A stretch of 7,616 bases of DNA from Burkholderiales bacterium (GTDB lineage Bacteria; Pseudomonadota; Gammaproteobacteria; Burkholderiales; Burkholderiaceae_D), in assembly GCA_016197345.1 (NCBI GenBank), contig JACPVY010000320.1, positions 1 to 7,616 on the forward strand, given 5' to 3'. Each line of letters starts with the position of its first letter. The stretch's first letter is position 1. This document shows, in pieces, positions 1 to 6,234 of this stretch. The position numbers and the translations under genes were made by a program. The notes beneath the pieces were generated by a model. That model had not been told where the DNA came from. It did not search any database and saw only the letters and a program-made list of their open reading frames with translations.

Positions 1-556
1 CCATGCGCTGCGCGTGATAGCAGTCGTATTGCAAAAACACATTTGGCCGCGCTGCTAGCTGGATCAAGGCCAAGGCTTGGCTAGGCTTATTCAAGAAAAA
101 ACCGGGGATATCGAAGCTATTGATGGGTTCTAGTAGCAGACGCATGCCATTCGCGTGCAATTGCTGGGCAGCATAGCGCACATTATCCAGCAGGCAATCA
201 TGCGCAAGTTGTGGCGCTAGCGTGCTAGGGGCGATGCCCGCTAAGCAATTGAGCTGCGTCACACCTACTTGCTGCGCATAGGCAATCGCCTGCGCCACAC
301 CTGCACGAAACTCTGCTTGCCGCTCCGGCAAACAAGCAATCCCCCGTTCCCCAGCCGCCCAATTTCCGGCTGGCAAATTGTGTAGCACCAGTTGCAAATC
401 ATGCTCGGCCAACAAAGCCGCCATCTGCGGTGCGGGTATTTCGTAGGGGAATTGGATTTCGCAATACCGAAAACCTGCGCTAGCGCACGCCGCAAAACGC
501 TGCGCGAGTGGCAATTCGGTAAATAGCATGCTGAGATTGGCGGCGAAGGTCGGCAT
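1..556 (-). CDS. hyi: Hydroxypyruvate isomerase, 3' end beyond the left edge
   Basis: Reading the minus strand from 556 gives an open frame of 185 residues that runs off the left edge, so the C-terminal part (roughly the last 75 residues of a family of about 260) is missing. The N-terminus MPTFAANLSMLFTE, the HNLPAGNW segment (59-66), LLEPINSFDIPG (141-152) and QYDCYH (176-181) are typical of the Hyi/OtnI branch of xylose-isomerase-like TIM barrels. These cytosolic enzymes interconvert hydroxypyruvate and tartronate semialdehyde in glyoxylate/glycerate metabolism. E143 matches the family's first catalytic, metal-binding glutamate; the second lies off-window. Two ATGs are adjacent (557-559 and 554-556). 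The GGAAG at 561-565 is only 1 nt from the first and 4 nt from the second, and homologues begin M-P-x-F, so I chose 556. No clear promoter is visible. It diverges from vapBC. Confidence 0.9.
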   Translation of the reverse strand, partial: MPTFAANLSMLFTELPLAQRFAACASAGFRYCEIQFPYEIPAPQMAALLAEHDLQLVLHNLPAGNWAAGERGIACLPERQAEFRAGVAQAIAYAQQVGVTQLNCLAGIAPSTLAPQLAHDCLLDNVRYAAQQLHANGMRLLLEPINSFDIPGFFLNKPSQALALIQLAARPNVFLQYDCYHAQRM

Positions 557-641
557 CATTCTTCCAATTTTTAACAGCTAGGCAGCTTAGCGTTTTTTGC
601 TCAGCGACGCTAGCGCAATGCGTTCACCGCGCCAGCTACAA

Positions 642-670
642 TTGACATCGACCTGATGCCGACCTATGCT
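642..670 (+). promoter_or_regulatory. Sigma70-type promoter of vapBC
   Basis: TTGACA at 642-647 is a perfect -35 box, followed after exactly 17 nt by TATGCT at 665-670 as the -10 box. The predicted transcription start is near 677, about 40 nt before the chosen vapB ATG at 718. This argues against the ATG at 679, which would leave an almost leaderless message. A short inverted repeat TGGC/GCCA (670-673 and 681-684) covers the start point and could be part of a VapB operator, but it is weak. Confidence 0.65.
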
Positions 671-717
671 GGCGACATATGCCAAAACTTCGGCCAATCA
701 TCTATGTCGAGAAGATC

Positions 718-957
718 ATGAACGATACCCGCATTATTTCTCTATTTCGCAATGGTCGTAACCAAGCAGTGCGCATTCCACGCGAGTTTGAGCTAGAGGG
801 CGATCAAGCCACCATTCGTAAAGAAGGCAATTGCTTGATTATTGAAGCGTTGCCCCTCAAAAATCCCTTGCTGGGCTTGTTGACGACGCTGGTGCCCATA
901 GAGGAAGAATTTCCAACAATTGAAGAATTGCCACTATTGGATGAGGAAATATTTTGA
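718..957 (+). CDS. vapB: VapB-type antitoxin
   Basis: This 79-residue protein is the antitoxin of a type II toxin-antitoxin pair. Residues 9-22 (LFRNGRNQAVRIPR) are the classic SpoVT/AbrB-like swapped-hairpin DNA-binding motif of VapB/MvpA proteins, which autorepress their operon. The strongly acidic C-terminus (IEEEFPTIEELPLLDEEIF, 61-79) is the kind of tail that wraps around the VapC toxin. The ATG at 718 was preferred to the upstream in-frame ATG at 679 for three reasons: homologues start only a few residues before the LFRNGR motif, GAGAAG lies 3 nt upstream (709-714), and the promoter places the transcript start near 677. The stop codon overlaps the vapC start by 1 nt (TGATG), indicating translational coupling. 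Confidence 0.9.
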   Translation: MNDTRIISLFRNGRNQAVRIPREFELEGDQATIRKEGNCLIIEALPLKNPLLGLLTTLVPIEEEFPTIEELPLLDEEIF

Positions 958-1358
958 TGGCGGGCTATTTACTGGATACCAATATCATCAGCGCGCTAGC
1001 ACGCCAACCACAGGGTGCGGTTTTTCTGAAATTGCAAGAGCATGCCGATAGCACCATTTGCACCAGCATTGTCGTCGCAGCAAAAATTGAATTTGGATTG
1101 CAAAAAGGTGTTTCTAGCAAATTGCGCGAGCAAGTGCAAAAAATCATGGCCTGCATTCAGGTCTTGCCGCTAGAAAGCCCCGCCCACCAACACTATGGGC
1201 AAATCCGCAGTTTTTTACATAGCACGGGCCAAATCATTGGCCCCAACCATTTATTTATCGCTGCCCACGCCCGCTCTTTAGATTTGGTCTTAGTCAGCGA
1301 CAACACCCGAGAATTTTCCCGAGTGCCAGACTTACGCCTTGAAAATTGGCTGCAGTAA
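957..1358 (+). CDS. vapC: VapC-type PIN-domain toxin, active site probably degenerate
   Basis: This 133-residue PIN-domain protein has the usual VapC length and architecture: LLDTN (5-9, first catalytic Asp D7), TSIVVAAKIEFG (36-47), IGPNHLFIAAHA (94-105) and VSDNTREFSRVPDLRLENW (113-131). VapC toxins are Mg2+-dependent RNases, many of which cut initiator tRNA, and are held inactive by VapB. Two near-invariant acids are replaced. In the usual AE(L/I)xFG motif the Glu is Lys43 (AAA, 1083-1085), and in the usual GPNDxxIAAHA motif the Asp is His98 (CAT, 1248-1250). E45 lies two residues after K43 but is unlikely to face the same side of the helix. D7 and D115/N116 are retained. The frame is otherwise intact, so this may be a catalytically dead toxin kept as VapB partner. 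A TTG at 954 could add one residue, but ATG 957 is more likely. Confidence 0.92.
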   Translation: MAGYLLDTNIISALARQPQGAVFLKLQEHADSTICTSIVVAAKIEFGLQKGVSSKLREQVQKIMACIQVLPLESPAHQHYGQIRSFLHSTGQIIGPNHLFIAAHARSLDLVLVSDNTREFSRVPDLRLENWLQ

Positions 1359-1364
1359 GTTCAA

Positions 1365-1393
1365 AAACAAGCGCAAAAAGTTTGCGCTTGTTT
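1365..1393. terminator. Probable bidirectional rho-independent terminator
   Basis: A perfect 13-bp inverted repeat (1365-1377 with 1381-1393) encloses a 3-nt loop, AAG. It sits between the convergent ends of vapC (stop at 1358) and rhlE (stop at 1405). The arm ends give an uninterrupted T run on the minus strand (A run at 1363-1367 on plus) and only TTT followed by CG on the plus strand. It should therefore serve rhlE better than vapBC, though it can form in both transcripts. Confidence 0.75.
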
Positions 1394-1404
1394 CGAATTA
1401 CATC

Positions 1405-3024
1405 TTATTTTTCGCGACGAGCTGCCTGTCCCGCATTTCGGTTCGGCTGGCCACCATTGCGTGTATTACGTGCGATAGGCGCATTAGGCGCATTCACTGC
1501 TGGCGAGCGCGCTGGCGGACGCCCTTGCGCCACCGCAGGCGCATGCCTTGGTGCACTAGGGGGCGCGCTGATTGCGGCCACTTTCGCCGGGCCACCACCT
1601 AATAAGCTCGCCTTGGCTGCAGCTAGCAAAGGCTGAGCGTGGCTACGCGAGGTCGAACGTGGTTCTGCTGGTGGGCGCGCACTGGTTGCTGGGCGATTGC
1701 CTTCGCCACGGCCAGCACCTGCACTAGCGCCTGCACCGCGCTCTGGACGAGGGTTACGCGCACTAGCGCCCTGCCCTTGACGTGGATTTTGCCCGCCACG
1801 GCCTCCGCGACCAGCATTGTCACCACGCCCGACATTGCTACGCAGTTGGATCGGCTGGGCTTTGGCCGTCAAATCTGGCTCAAAGCCGGGAATCACTTCG
1901 CGCGGTAGCGTTTGTTTGATCAAGCGCTCAATGTCTTTCAACATTTGATGCTCATCCACGCACACTAGCGACACCGCTTCCCCCGTCGCACCAGCGCGGC
2001 CAGTACGACCAATTCTATGCACATAGTCTTCTGGCACATTCGGCAAATCGTAATTGACGACATGCGGCAATTGGTCGATATCAATGCCGCGCGCGGCGAT
2101 ATCAGTCGCCACTAGCACACGCAAACTACCGTCTTTGAATTCGGCTAAGGCTTTGGTACGAGCTGATTGGCTCTTATTGCCATGAATCGCCATGCCGCTA
2201 ATGCCATCTTTGCCCAATTGCTCGACCAAGCGATTCGCGCCATGCTTGGTGCGGGTAAATACCAGCACCTGACGCCAATCGCGGCTTTGAATCAAATAGC
2301 TCAGCATCGGATGTTTTTTATCGCGATCCACCGGGTGGATTTTTTGCGCAATCACTTCCACCGCCGAATTGCGGCGCGCGACTTCTATCATCGCCGGGCT
2401 ATTCAACAAGCCATCGGCTAGCGCTTTAATTTCATCGGAAAACGTCGCTGAAAACAGCAGATTTTGCCGTTTTGGCGGCAAAGCCGCTAAGACTTTGCGG
2501 ATATCGCGGATAAAGCCCATGTCTAACATGCGGTCAGCTTCGTCCAAAATCAGGATTTCGATATGGCGCAAATCGACCGTGTTTTGTTGCATGTGATCGA
2601 GCAGGCGACCAGGTGTCGCGACCAAGATATCGACGCCGTGGCGCAGCGCTTTGATTTGCGGATTGATGCCAACACCGCCAAAAATCACAGCAGAATTCAA
2701 GGATAGATATTTGCCGTAAGTGCGCACGCTTTCTTCGACTTGCGCGGCCAATTCACGGGTAGGGGTCAAAATCAAGGCGCGAATCACGCGGCTGCTTGAT
2801 TTATTCGCCAAAGCGCGGCCTTTCGCGTCATTCGCTAAGCGCTGTAGCACTGGGAGCGTAAAACCAGCTGTTTTGCCAGTGCCAGTTTGGGCGCCAGCGA
2901 GCAAATCGCCCCCTGCTAGCACAGCAGGAATGGCTTGTTGTTGGATAGGGGTAGGCGAGGTATAACCGCTTTCGGTAACGGCGCGAACAATAGCGTCGGA
3001 TAAACCGAGTTCAGAAAAGGACAT
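1405..3024 (-). CDS. rhlE: DEAD-box ATP-dependent RNA helicase, RhlE type
   Basis: This 539-residue cytosolic RNA helicase remodels RNA and RNA-protein complexes with ATP (ribosome assembly, mRNA turnover). All core motifs are intact: Q-motif with F3 and Q28 (TPIQ), Walker A AQTGTGKT (45-52), PTREL (88-92), TPGR (137-140), DEAD (161-164), SAT (192-194), VFTRTK (255-260), [10 protein letters not shown] (306-315) and HRIGRTGR (337-344). The start [10 protein letters not shown] and the RecA1-RecA2 order are RhlE-like. After about residue 395 comes a low-complexity tail of some 140 residues, rich in R, G, A, P and N and ending RREK. Such basic disordered tails in RhlE/SrmB-like helicases usually bind RNA non-specifically and promote condensates. 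Only a weak GAAG (3030-3033) serves as ribosome site. It is a single-gene unit with its own promoter and leader. The paralogue within the RhlE group is uncertain. Confidence 0.95.
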   Translation of the reverse strand: MSFSELGLSDAIVRAVTESGYTSPTPIQQQAIPAVLAGGDLLAGAQTGTGKTAGFTLPVLQRLANDAKGRALANKSSSRVIRALILTPTRELAAQVEESVRTYGKYLSLNSAVIFGGVGINPQIKALRHGVDILVATPGRLLDHMQQNTVDLRHIEILILDEADRMLDMGFIRDIRKVLAALPPKRQNLLFSATFSDEIKALADGLLNSPAMIEVARRNSAVEVIAQKIHPVDRDKKHPMLSYLIQSRDWRQVLVFTRTKHGANRLVEQLGKDGISGMAIHGNKSQSARTKALAEFKDGSLRVLVATDIAARGIDIDQLPHVVNYDLPNVPEDYVHRIGRTGRAGATGEAVSLVCVDEHQMLKDIERLIKQTLPREVIPGFEPDLTAKAQPIQLRSNVGRGDNAGRGGRGGQNPRQGQGASARNPRPERGAGASAGAGRGEGNRPATSARPPAEPRSTSRSHAQPLLAAAKASLLGGGPAKVAAISAPPSAPRHAPAVAQGRPPARSPAVNAPNAPIARNTRNGGQPNRNAGQAARREK

Positions 3025-3059
3025 GGTAGCTTCAATTAGGCCAGACTTCGCCAGCTACC
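3025..3059 (-). promoter_or_regulatory. Leader hairpin abutting the rhlE start codon
   Basis: GGTAGCT (3025-3031) and AGCTACC (3053-3059) are perfect 7-bp inverted arms separated by 21 nt. In the rhlE mRNA the 3' arm ends at the base directly before AUG and overlaps the GAAG that is the only plausible Shine-Dalgarno. When folded, the stem would hide the initiation region. It may act as a translational switch, possibly opened by the helicase or by temperature, but this is inferred from geometry alone. Confidence 0.4.
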
Positions 3060-3150
3060 TGCTTACAGGCACCAGTCGCGGGCAAACATCTGTGGTGGAT
3101 AGTGTTTGAGATACGTTGCGGGGGACTGGACTAATGGCAACGCGGGCCAG

Positions 3151-3178
3151 AGTATAACCCGCTTTTGCGCAAAAGCAA
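3151..3178 (-). promoter_or_regulatory. Predicted sigma70 promoter of rhlE
   Basis: On the minus strand TTGCTT (3173-3178) is a fair -35 box and TATACT (3151-3156) a strong -10 box, with 16 nt between them. Transcription would start near 3144, leaving an untranslated leader of about 120 nt before the rhlE ATG at 3024. The spacer is almost entirely a palindrome (listed separately), suggesting that this promoter is regulated. Confidence 0.55.
3161..3176. repeat. Perfect 16-bp palindrome in the rhlE promoter spacer
   Basis: GCTTTTGCGCAAAAGC reads identically on both strands with no central gap. It lies between the predicted -10 and -35 boxes of rhlE and overlaps the last bases of the -35 box. 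A dimeric repressor bound here would block RNA polymerase, so it is a candidate operator. I do not recognise it as the site of a particular regulator. Confidence 0.6.
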
Positions 3179-3545
3179 CAAGCAAATATAAACAAATGCA
3201 AACATTTGCAAGCAAAGCCAAACAAAAGTCGATATTGCAGGCAATTGCGGCAGAAATGCACGCTGCTAGGCACCACTGAATCGGTTACAAAAACGCCGGA
3301 AACAGCGTGTACCGCACCAAACCACCGCCAAATCGCGAAAAAACGGCAAGATTCGTCATCATTCCCAGCAAAATTTGCATCATGCCCGCATGCAACAGGT
3401 AATTTAGCGCCACTCCTAGTTTTTTTGCGGTAGCATTGACGCCACACGCAGCAAGGTACCTCAAACATGGATAGGGAACTTCAGCTAAGCACATAATCGA
3501 AGTGCACTGTCTCACAAGGCTGCGTCTATCGCTGGGAGCAATTGG
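3179..3545. other. Intergenic region between divergent rhlE and the TPR-GAF gene
   Basis: No credible gene is seen here. The left part (3179-3226) is rich in CAAA words and contains TGCAAA-CA-TTTGCA (3197-3210). Further right, TTGCAT and ATGCAA form 6-bp inverted arms around 9 nt (3375-3395). A CATAAT at 3492-3497 could be a -10 box for the TPR-GAF gene, but the -35 position 17-18 nt upstream is poor (TGGATA, 3468-3473). GGGAG at 3534-3538, 7 nt before ATG 3546, is a good ribosome binding site. Open frames crossing this region have no recognisable protein character. Confidence 0.5.
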
Positions 3546-5810
3546 ATGGAGATGTTTGCGCTGGATGACGAGATTGCTCGCCTAGAGACGGCGCTGGCTG
3601 ATTCGCTACGTGCCTATAGCCTGCACCCTCAGCCGATCAACAGCAATGCCAGCGCCCACGGCGCACAATTTTCTCAGTTTCCCCAATTCCAATTATCCCA
3701 AGTTAACGATTTGATCTGCCTTGCGTGGTATCTGCGTCAAAGCAATACCGAACGCGCCCTGTTGCTAGTAACGATAGCGGAACAAATTTTGCAGCCAGCG
3801 CACATGCCACCGCAAACGGCAGCGCAAAGCCGCTTATGGGCCAGTGCGCGTGCGCGTTTGACTTTGATCCGCGCTGAAAGCCATTGGCTCGTTTCACGCT
3901 ATGACATGGCACAGCAATTGGCGGAAGATGCCGCGGCGATTTTCCACAGCACAGACGATGCGCTCGGCCTTGCCGACATGCATTGGCTGATGGGCAATAT
4001 CGAACTGGATCGTGGCAATGCCAAGCGCCGCCATGCCGAACGCATCAAAGCCGGCGAGCAAGCGATTCGCGCTGGCGATAGTTCGCGCAAGGTGATTGTC
4101 AATGTCAGCCTCGGCGTTGAAGCCTTGATGCGCAACGTCAAAACGGCGATGGAATACTGGCCGCAACGCCTGCCCTCACTCGATTTACCGGAAGATCAAT
4201 TAAGCGTCTGCGCCCGTGCATGGGTCTATGATTTTTGGGGCATGGCCGCTTCAGTGCGCAGCGATTTCGGCCAAGCCGCGCAGTATTGGGTGCATACCCA
4301 CGAATATGCGTTACGCACCGGGCAACATAAACGCGCCATCATCGCCGCTACCAATGTCGGCGACGCCTTTAATTGCCTGAACGAACATCAAGGCGCACTC
4401 GATTGGATGGAACGCGGGCTGGAATTGGCGCGGCGGCATGATTGGCCCAATAGCATTGCGCTGTGCCAATTTCAAACCGCTGAAACCATGCGCCGCCTAG
4501 GGCGCTTAGAAGCGGCTGAAGATTTGCTACAAAGTGCGCTGCAAACACTGGCCGAATTCAATATTTCGCGCAATTACATCAACGCCCTTTCTTGCTTGGC
4601 TGAATTACGCTTGAATCAACGCGATTGGCCTGGCGCGCTAGCCTATTTTAAGCAATTGCAAGAAAGCGCCGATTTACTGTCGCATGCCGATTTTCAAATC
4701 ATTGCCTTGCGCGGCCAAGCCCATGCTTTAGCGCAATTGGGCGACACCCGCCAAGCCCACGATTTCGCTACCAATTCACTGGCGCAAGCGCAGTTAGCGC
4801 ACAACGTCTATAGCCAAATCGACGCCCTATGCGTGCTGGCAGATATCCACGGCATTGCAGCCAATCATGCCGCCCCCAATGGCGCCTCAGATTTACCGCA
4901 ACCAACGCCGTGCTTGGGCAAGAGCGCGCGCATGCATTACCTGCTACAAGCGCTACAGCTCTCCAATTCGATTGAGGGCAACACCGTTAGCGCCCAATTG
5001 CTCACAGATTTAGCGCGTGAATATGCGCAGCACAATGAATTTGAACTAGCGTGGCGCTATGCCGATGAAGCGGCCACGGTGCGTGAAAAAACCCATAATC
5101 AAGAAGCTACCCACCGCGCGATTGCGATGCAAATTCAGTACCAAAGCATGCAAACTCGGGCAGAAAGTGAAAAAGCGCAAGCTGAAATCGAGCACCATAG
5201 ACAAATGGCCGCGGTGGAAGCACAGCGCGCTGAAGCATTGCAAAGAAATAGCGAGACGCTAGAACGTTTAAGTGCGATCGGCCAAGAAATTACCGCACAA
5301 CTGGATATTTCCGTCGTCTTTGAAGCCTTGAACCGCCATGTCCATGGTTTATTAGATGTAACGACCTTCATCATCTTGCTCTTGTCAGATGATGGGCAAA
5401 AGCTAGAACACGCCTTTAGCCGCGAAAATAACCACCCGCTAGAAGTCGCCGCCGTTGCCGTCGATAGCCCCACCGCTGATTCGGCCCTGTGCCTGCGTGA
5501 TCGCTGTGAAGTATTGCGTGATTACGGCCCCGATGACCCGACGCCGAATCTGATACCCGGTTCACTGCATACCCTCACCGTGCTATATGCGCCGCTTGCC
5601 ATCGGCGACCAAGTGCTAGGGGTGATGAGTATTCAATCACTTAGACGTGACGCTTACGGCGAAACCGAGCGCTTAATTTTCCGCACGCTATGCGCCTACG
5701 GGGCGATTGCACTCGACAATGCGCGCGCCTATCGTCAATTGCAACAAGCGCAAAACCATCTCGTCGCGCAAGACAAATTAGCTGCCGATGATGAACCAAA
5801 TCCGCATTAG
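3546..5810 (+). CDS. TPR-coiled-coil-GAF protein, sensory part of a broken histidine kinase
   Basis: This predicted 754-residue cytosolic protein has no signal peptide or membrane segment. Residues about 55-515 are helical TPR-like repeats (for example 265-300, 304-335, 345-375, 384-415). Residues 520-585 form a charged coiled coil. Residues about 587-725 are a GAF domain (ITAQLDISVVFEAL, LLDVTTFIILLL, APLAIGDQVLGVMSIQS, IALDNARAY), usually a small-ligand or redox sensor. A short coiled linker (726-747) ends in QDKLAA, where homologous kinases continue into the H-box. Instead the frame reads DDEPNPH and stops, so it cannot autophosphorylate. The start is well supported by GGGAG 7 nt upstream; a second ATG lies two codons in. 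As it stands it could only be a signalling scaffold or a non-functional remnant. Confidence 0.85.
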   Translation: MEMFALDDEIARLETALADSLRAYSLHPQPINSNASAHGAQFSQFPQFQLSQVNDLICLAWYLRQSNTERALLLVTIAEQILQPAHMPPQTAAQSRLWASARARLTLIRAESHWLVSRYDMAQQLAEDAAAIFHSTDDALGLADMHWLMGNIELDRGNAKRRHAERIKAGEQAIRAGDSSRKVIVNVSLGVEALMRNVKTAMEYWPQRLPSLDLPEDQLSVCARAWVYDFWGMAASVRSDFGQAAQYWVHTHEYALRTGQHKRAIIAATNVGDAFNCLNEHQGALDWMERGLELARRHDWPNSIALCQFQTAETMRRLGRLEAAEDLLQSALQTLAEFNISRNYINALSCLAELRLNQRDWPGALAYFKQLQESADLLSHADFQIIALRGQAHALAQLGDTRQAHDFATNSLAQAQLAHNVYSQIDALCVLADIHGIAANHAAPNGASDLPQPTPCLGKSARMHYLLQALQLSNSIEGNTVSAQLLTDLAREYAQHNEFELAWRYADEAATVREKTHNQEATHRAIAMQIQYQSMQTRAESEKAQAEIEHHRQMAAVEAQRAEALQRNSETLERLSAIGQEITAQLDISVVFEALNRHVHGLLDVTTFIILLLSDDGQKLEHAFSRENNHPLEVAAVAVDSPTADSALCLRDRCEVLRDYGPDDPTPNLIPGSLHTLTVLYAPLAIGDQVLGVMSIQSLRRDAYGETERLIFRTLCAYGAIALDNARAYRQLQQAQNHLVAQDKLAADDEPNPH

Positions 5811-6216
5811 CGGTCATCAAATCAGTCTGGATATCCCTCCCGATATTTGGCTAGAGAGTTACCCCGGCCCCTTGGGACAGGTCATCACGAATTTGATCAA
5901 CAACGCCATGTTTCATGCCTTTGAAGGGCGCGAAATGGGGCAAATGCGTATCACCGCCCAGCCTTTGGGGACAGATCGTGTCGAAATTCGCTTTAGCGAC
6001 AATGGCGTAGGCATTAGCGAACACAATTTGCGCCATATTTTCGATCCCTTTTTCACGACGAAAATGGGACAAGGCGGCACTGGCTTAGGCTTATCGATCA
6101 GCTTTAATATCGTCACCTCCTTACTCGGTGGGCAACTCCATGTCACCAGCACCCAAGGCGTAGGGACATGCTTCATCATTGAATTGCCACTTCACACTAC
6201 GCTGCCAGCACTTTAA
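5788..6216 (+). CDS. Orphan HATPase_c domain, catalytic part of a broken histidine kinase
   Basis: This 142-residue frame is a nearly complete GHKL ATP-binding domain: N-box QVITNLINNAMFHAF (31-45, N35 and N39), G1 box DNGVGI (71-76), F-box FDPFF (85-89) and G2 box GQGGTGLGL (94-102). All ATP-contacting motifs are intact, but there is no histidine phosphoacceptor helix before it. It overlaps the preceding gene's end by 23 nt in a different frame, and an in-frame TAG lies just upstream (5779-5781). Tandem ATGs at 5788 and 5791 could start translation, but no Shine-Dalgarno is visible, so expression would depend on coupling with the upstream frame. By sequence style it is the C-terminal end of the same kinase. 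Conserved motifs suggest either recent breakage or retained use as a stand-alone ATPase. Confidence 0.75.
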   Translation: MMNQIRISGHQISLDIPPDIWLESYPGPLGQVITNLINNAMFHAFEGREMGQMRITAQPLGTDRVEIRFSDNGVGISEHNLRHIFDPFFTTKMGQGGTGLGLSISFNIVTSLLGGQLHVTSTQGVGTCFIIELPLHTTLPAL

Positions 6217-6234
6217 GCTTGCCACGGGAAAATT

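Larger units (their letters stand above)
3546..6216 (+). pseudogene. Split TPR-GAF sensor histidine kinase lacking its DHp (HisKA) domain
   Basis: The two reading frames listed next together look like one sensor kinase gene from which the phosphoacceptor region is gone. The first frame ends just after QDKLAA, the sequence that normally leads into the H-box helix (LGxLVAGVAHELN or similar). The second frame resumes in another phase at the NQIR...ISLDIP segment just before the N-box. About 100 residues are missing compared with relatives I recall; this was not measured. A deletion of about 0.3 kb that also shifted the frame explains this best. Confidence 0.6.

Noticed and set aside
577..591. 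GCTA/TAGC inverted repeat between hyi and vapB
   Set aside because: The arms are only 4 bp, in a sequence where CTAG-containing words are common, and there is no placement that suggests an operator.
679..717. Upstream in-frame ATG giving a 92-residue VapB
   Set aside because: The predicted transcription start is at about 677 and VapB relatives begin close to the LFRNGR motif. The extra 13 residues have no family support.
1346..2965. Several plus-strand open frames opposite rhlE
   Set aside because: They are antisense shadows of a clearly conserved helicase, with Arg/Ala/Thr-rich low-complexity translations.
3055..3468. 137-residue minus-strand open frame across the rhlE upstream region
   Set aside because: It is rich in Cys and Phe with no recognisable motif, overlaps the predicted rhlE promoter and leader, and has no ribosome binding site. 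It is likely chance.
3431..3470. TTGACG at about 3434 as a -35 box for the TPR-GAF gene
   Set aside because: No acceptable -10 hexamer lies 16-18 nt downstream.
5135..5473. 112-residue minus-strand frame inside the TPR-GAF gene
   Set aside because: It lies opposite the conserved coiled coil and GAF domain, has Ser/Cys-rich composition and no motif.
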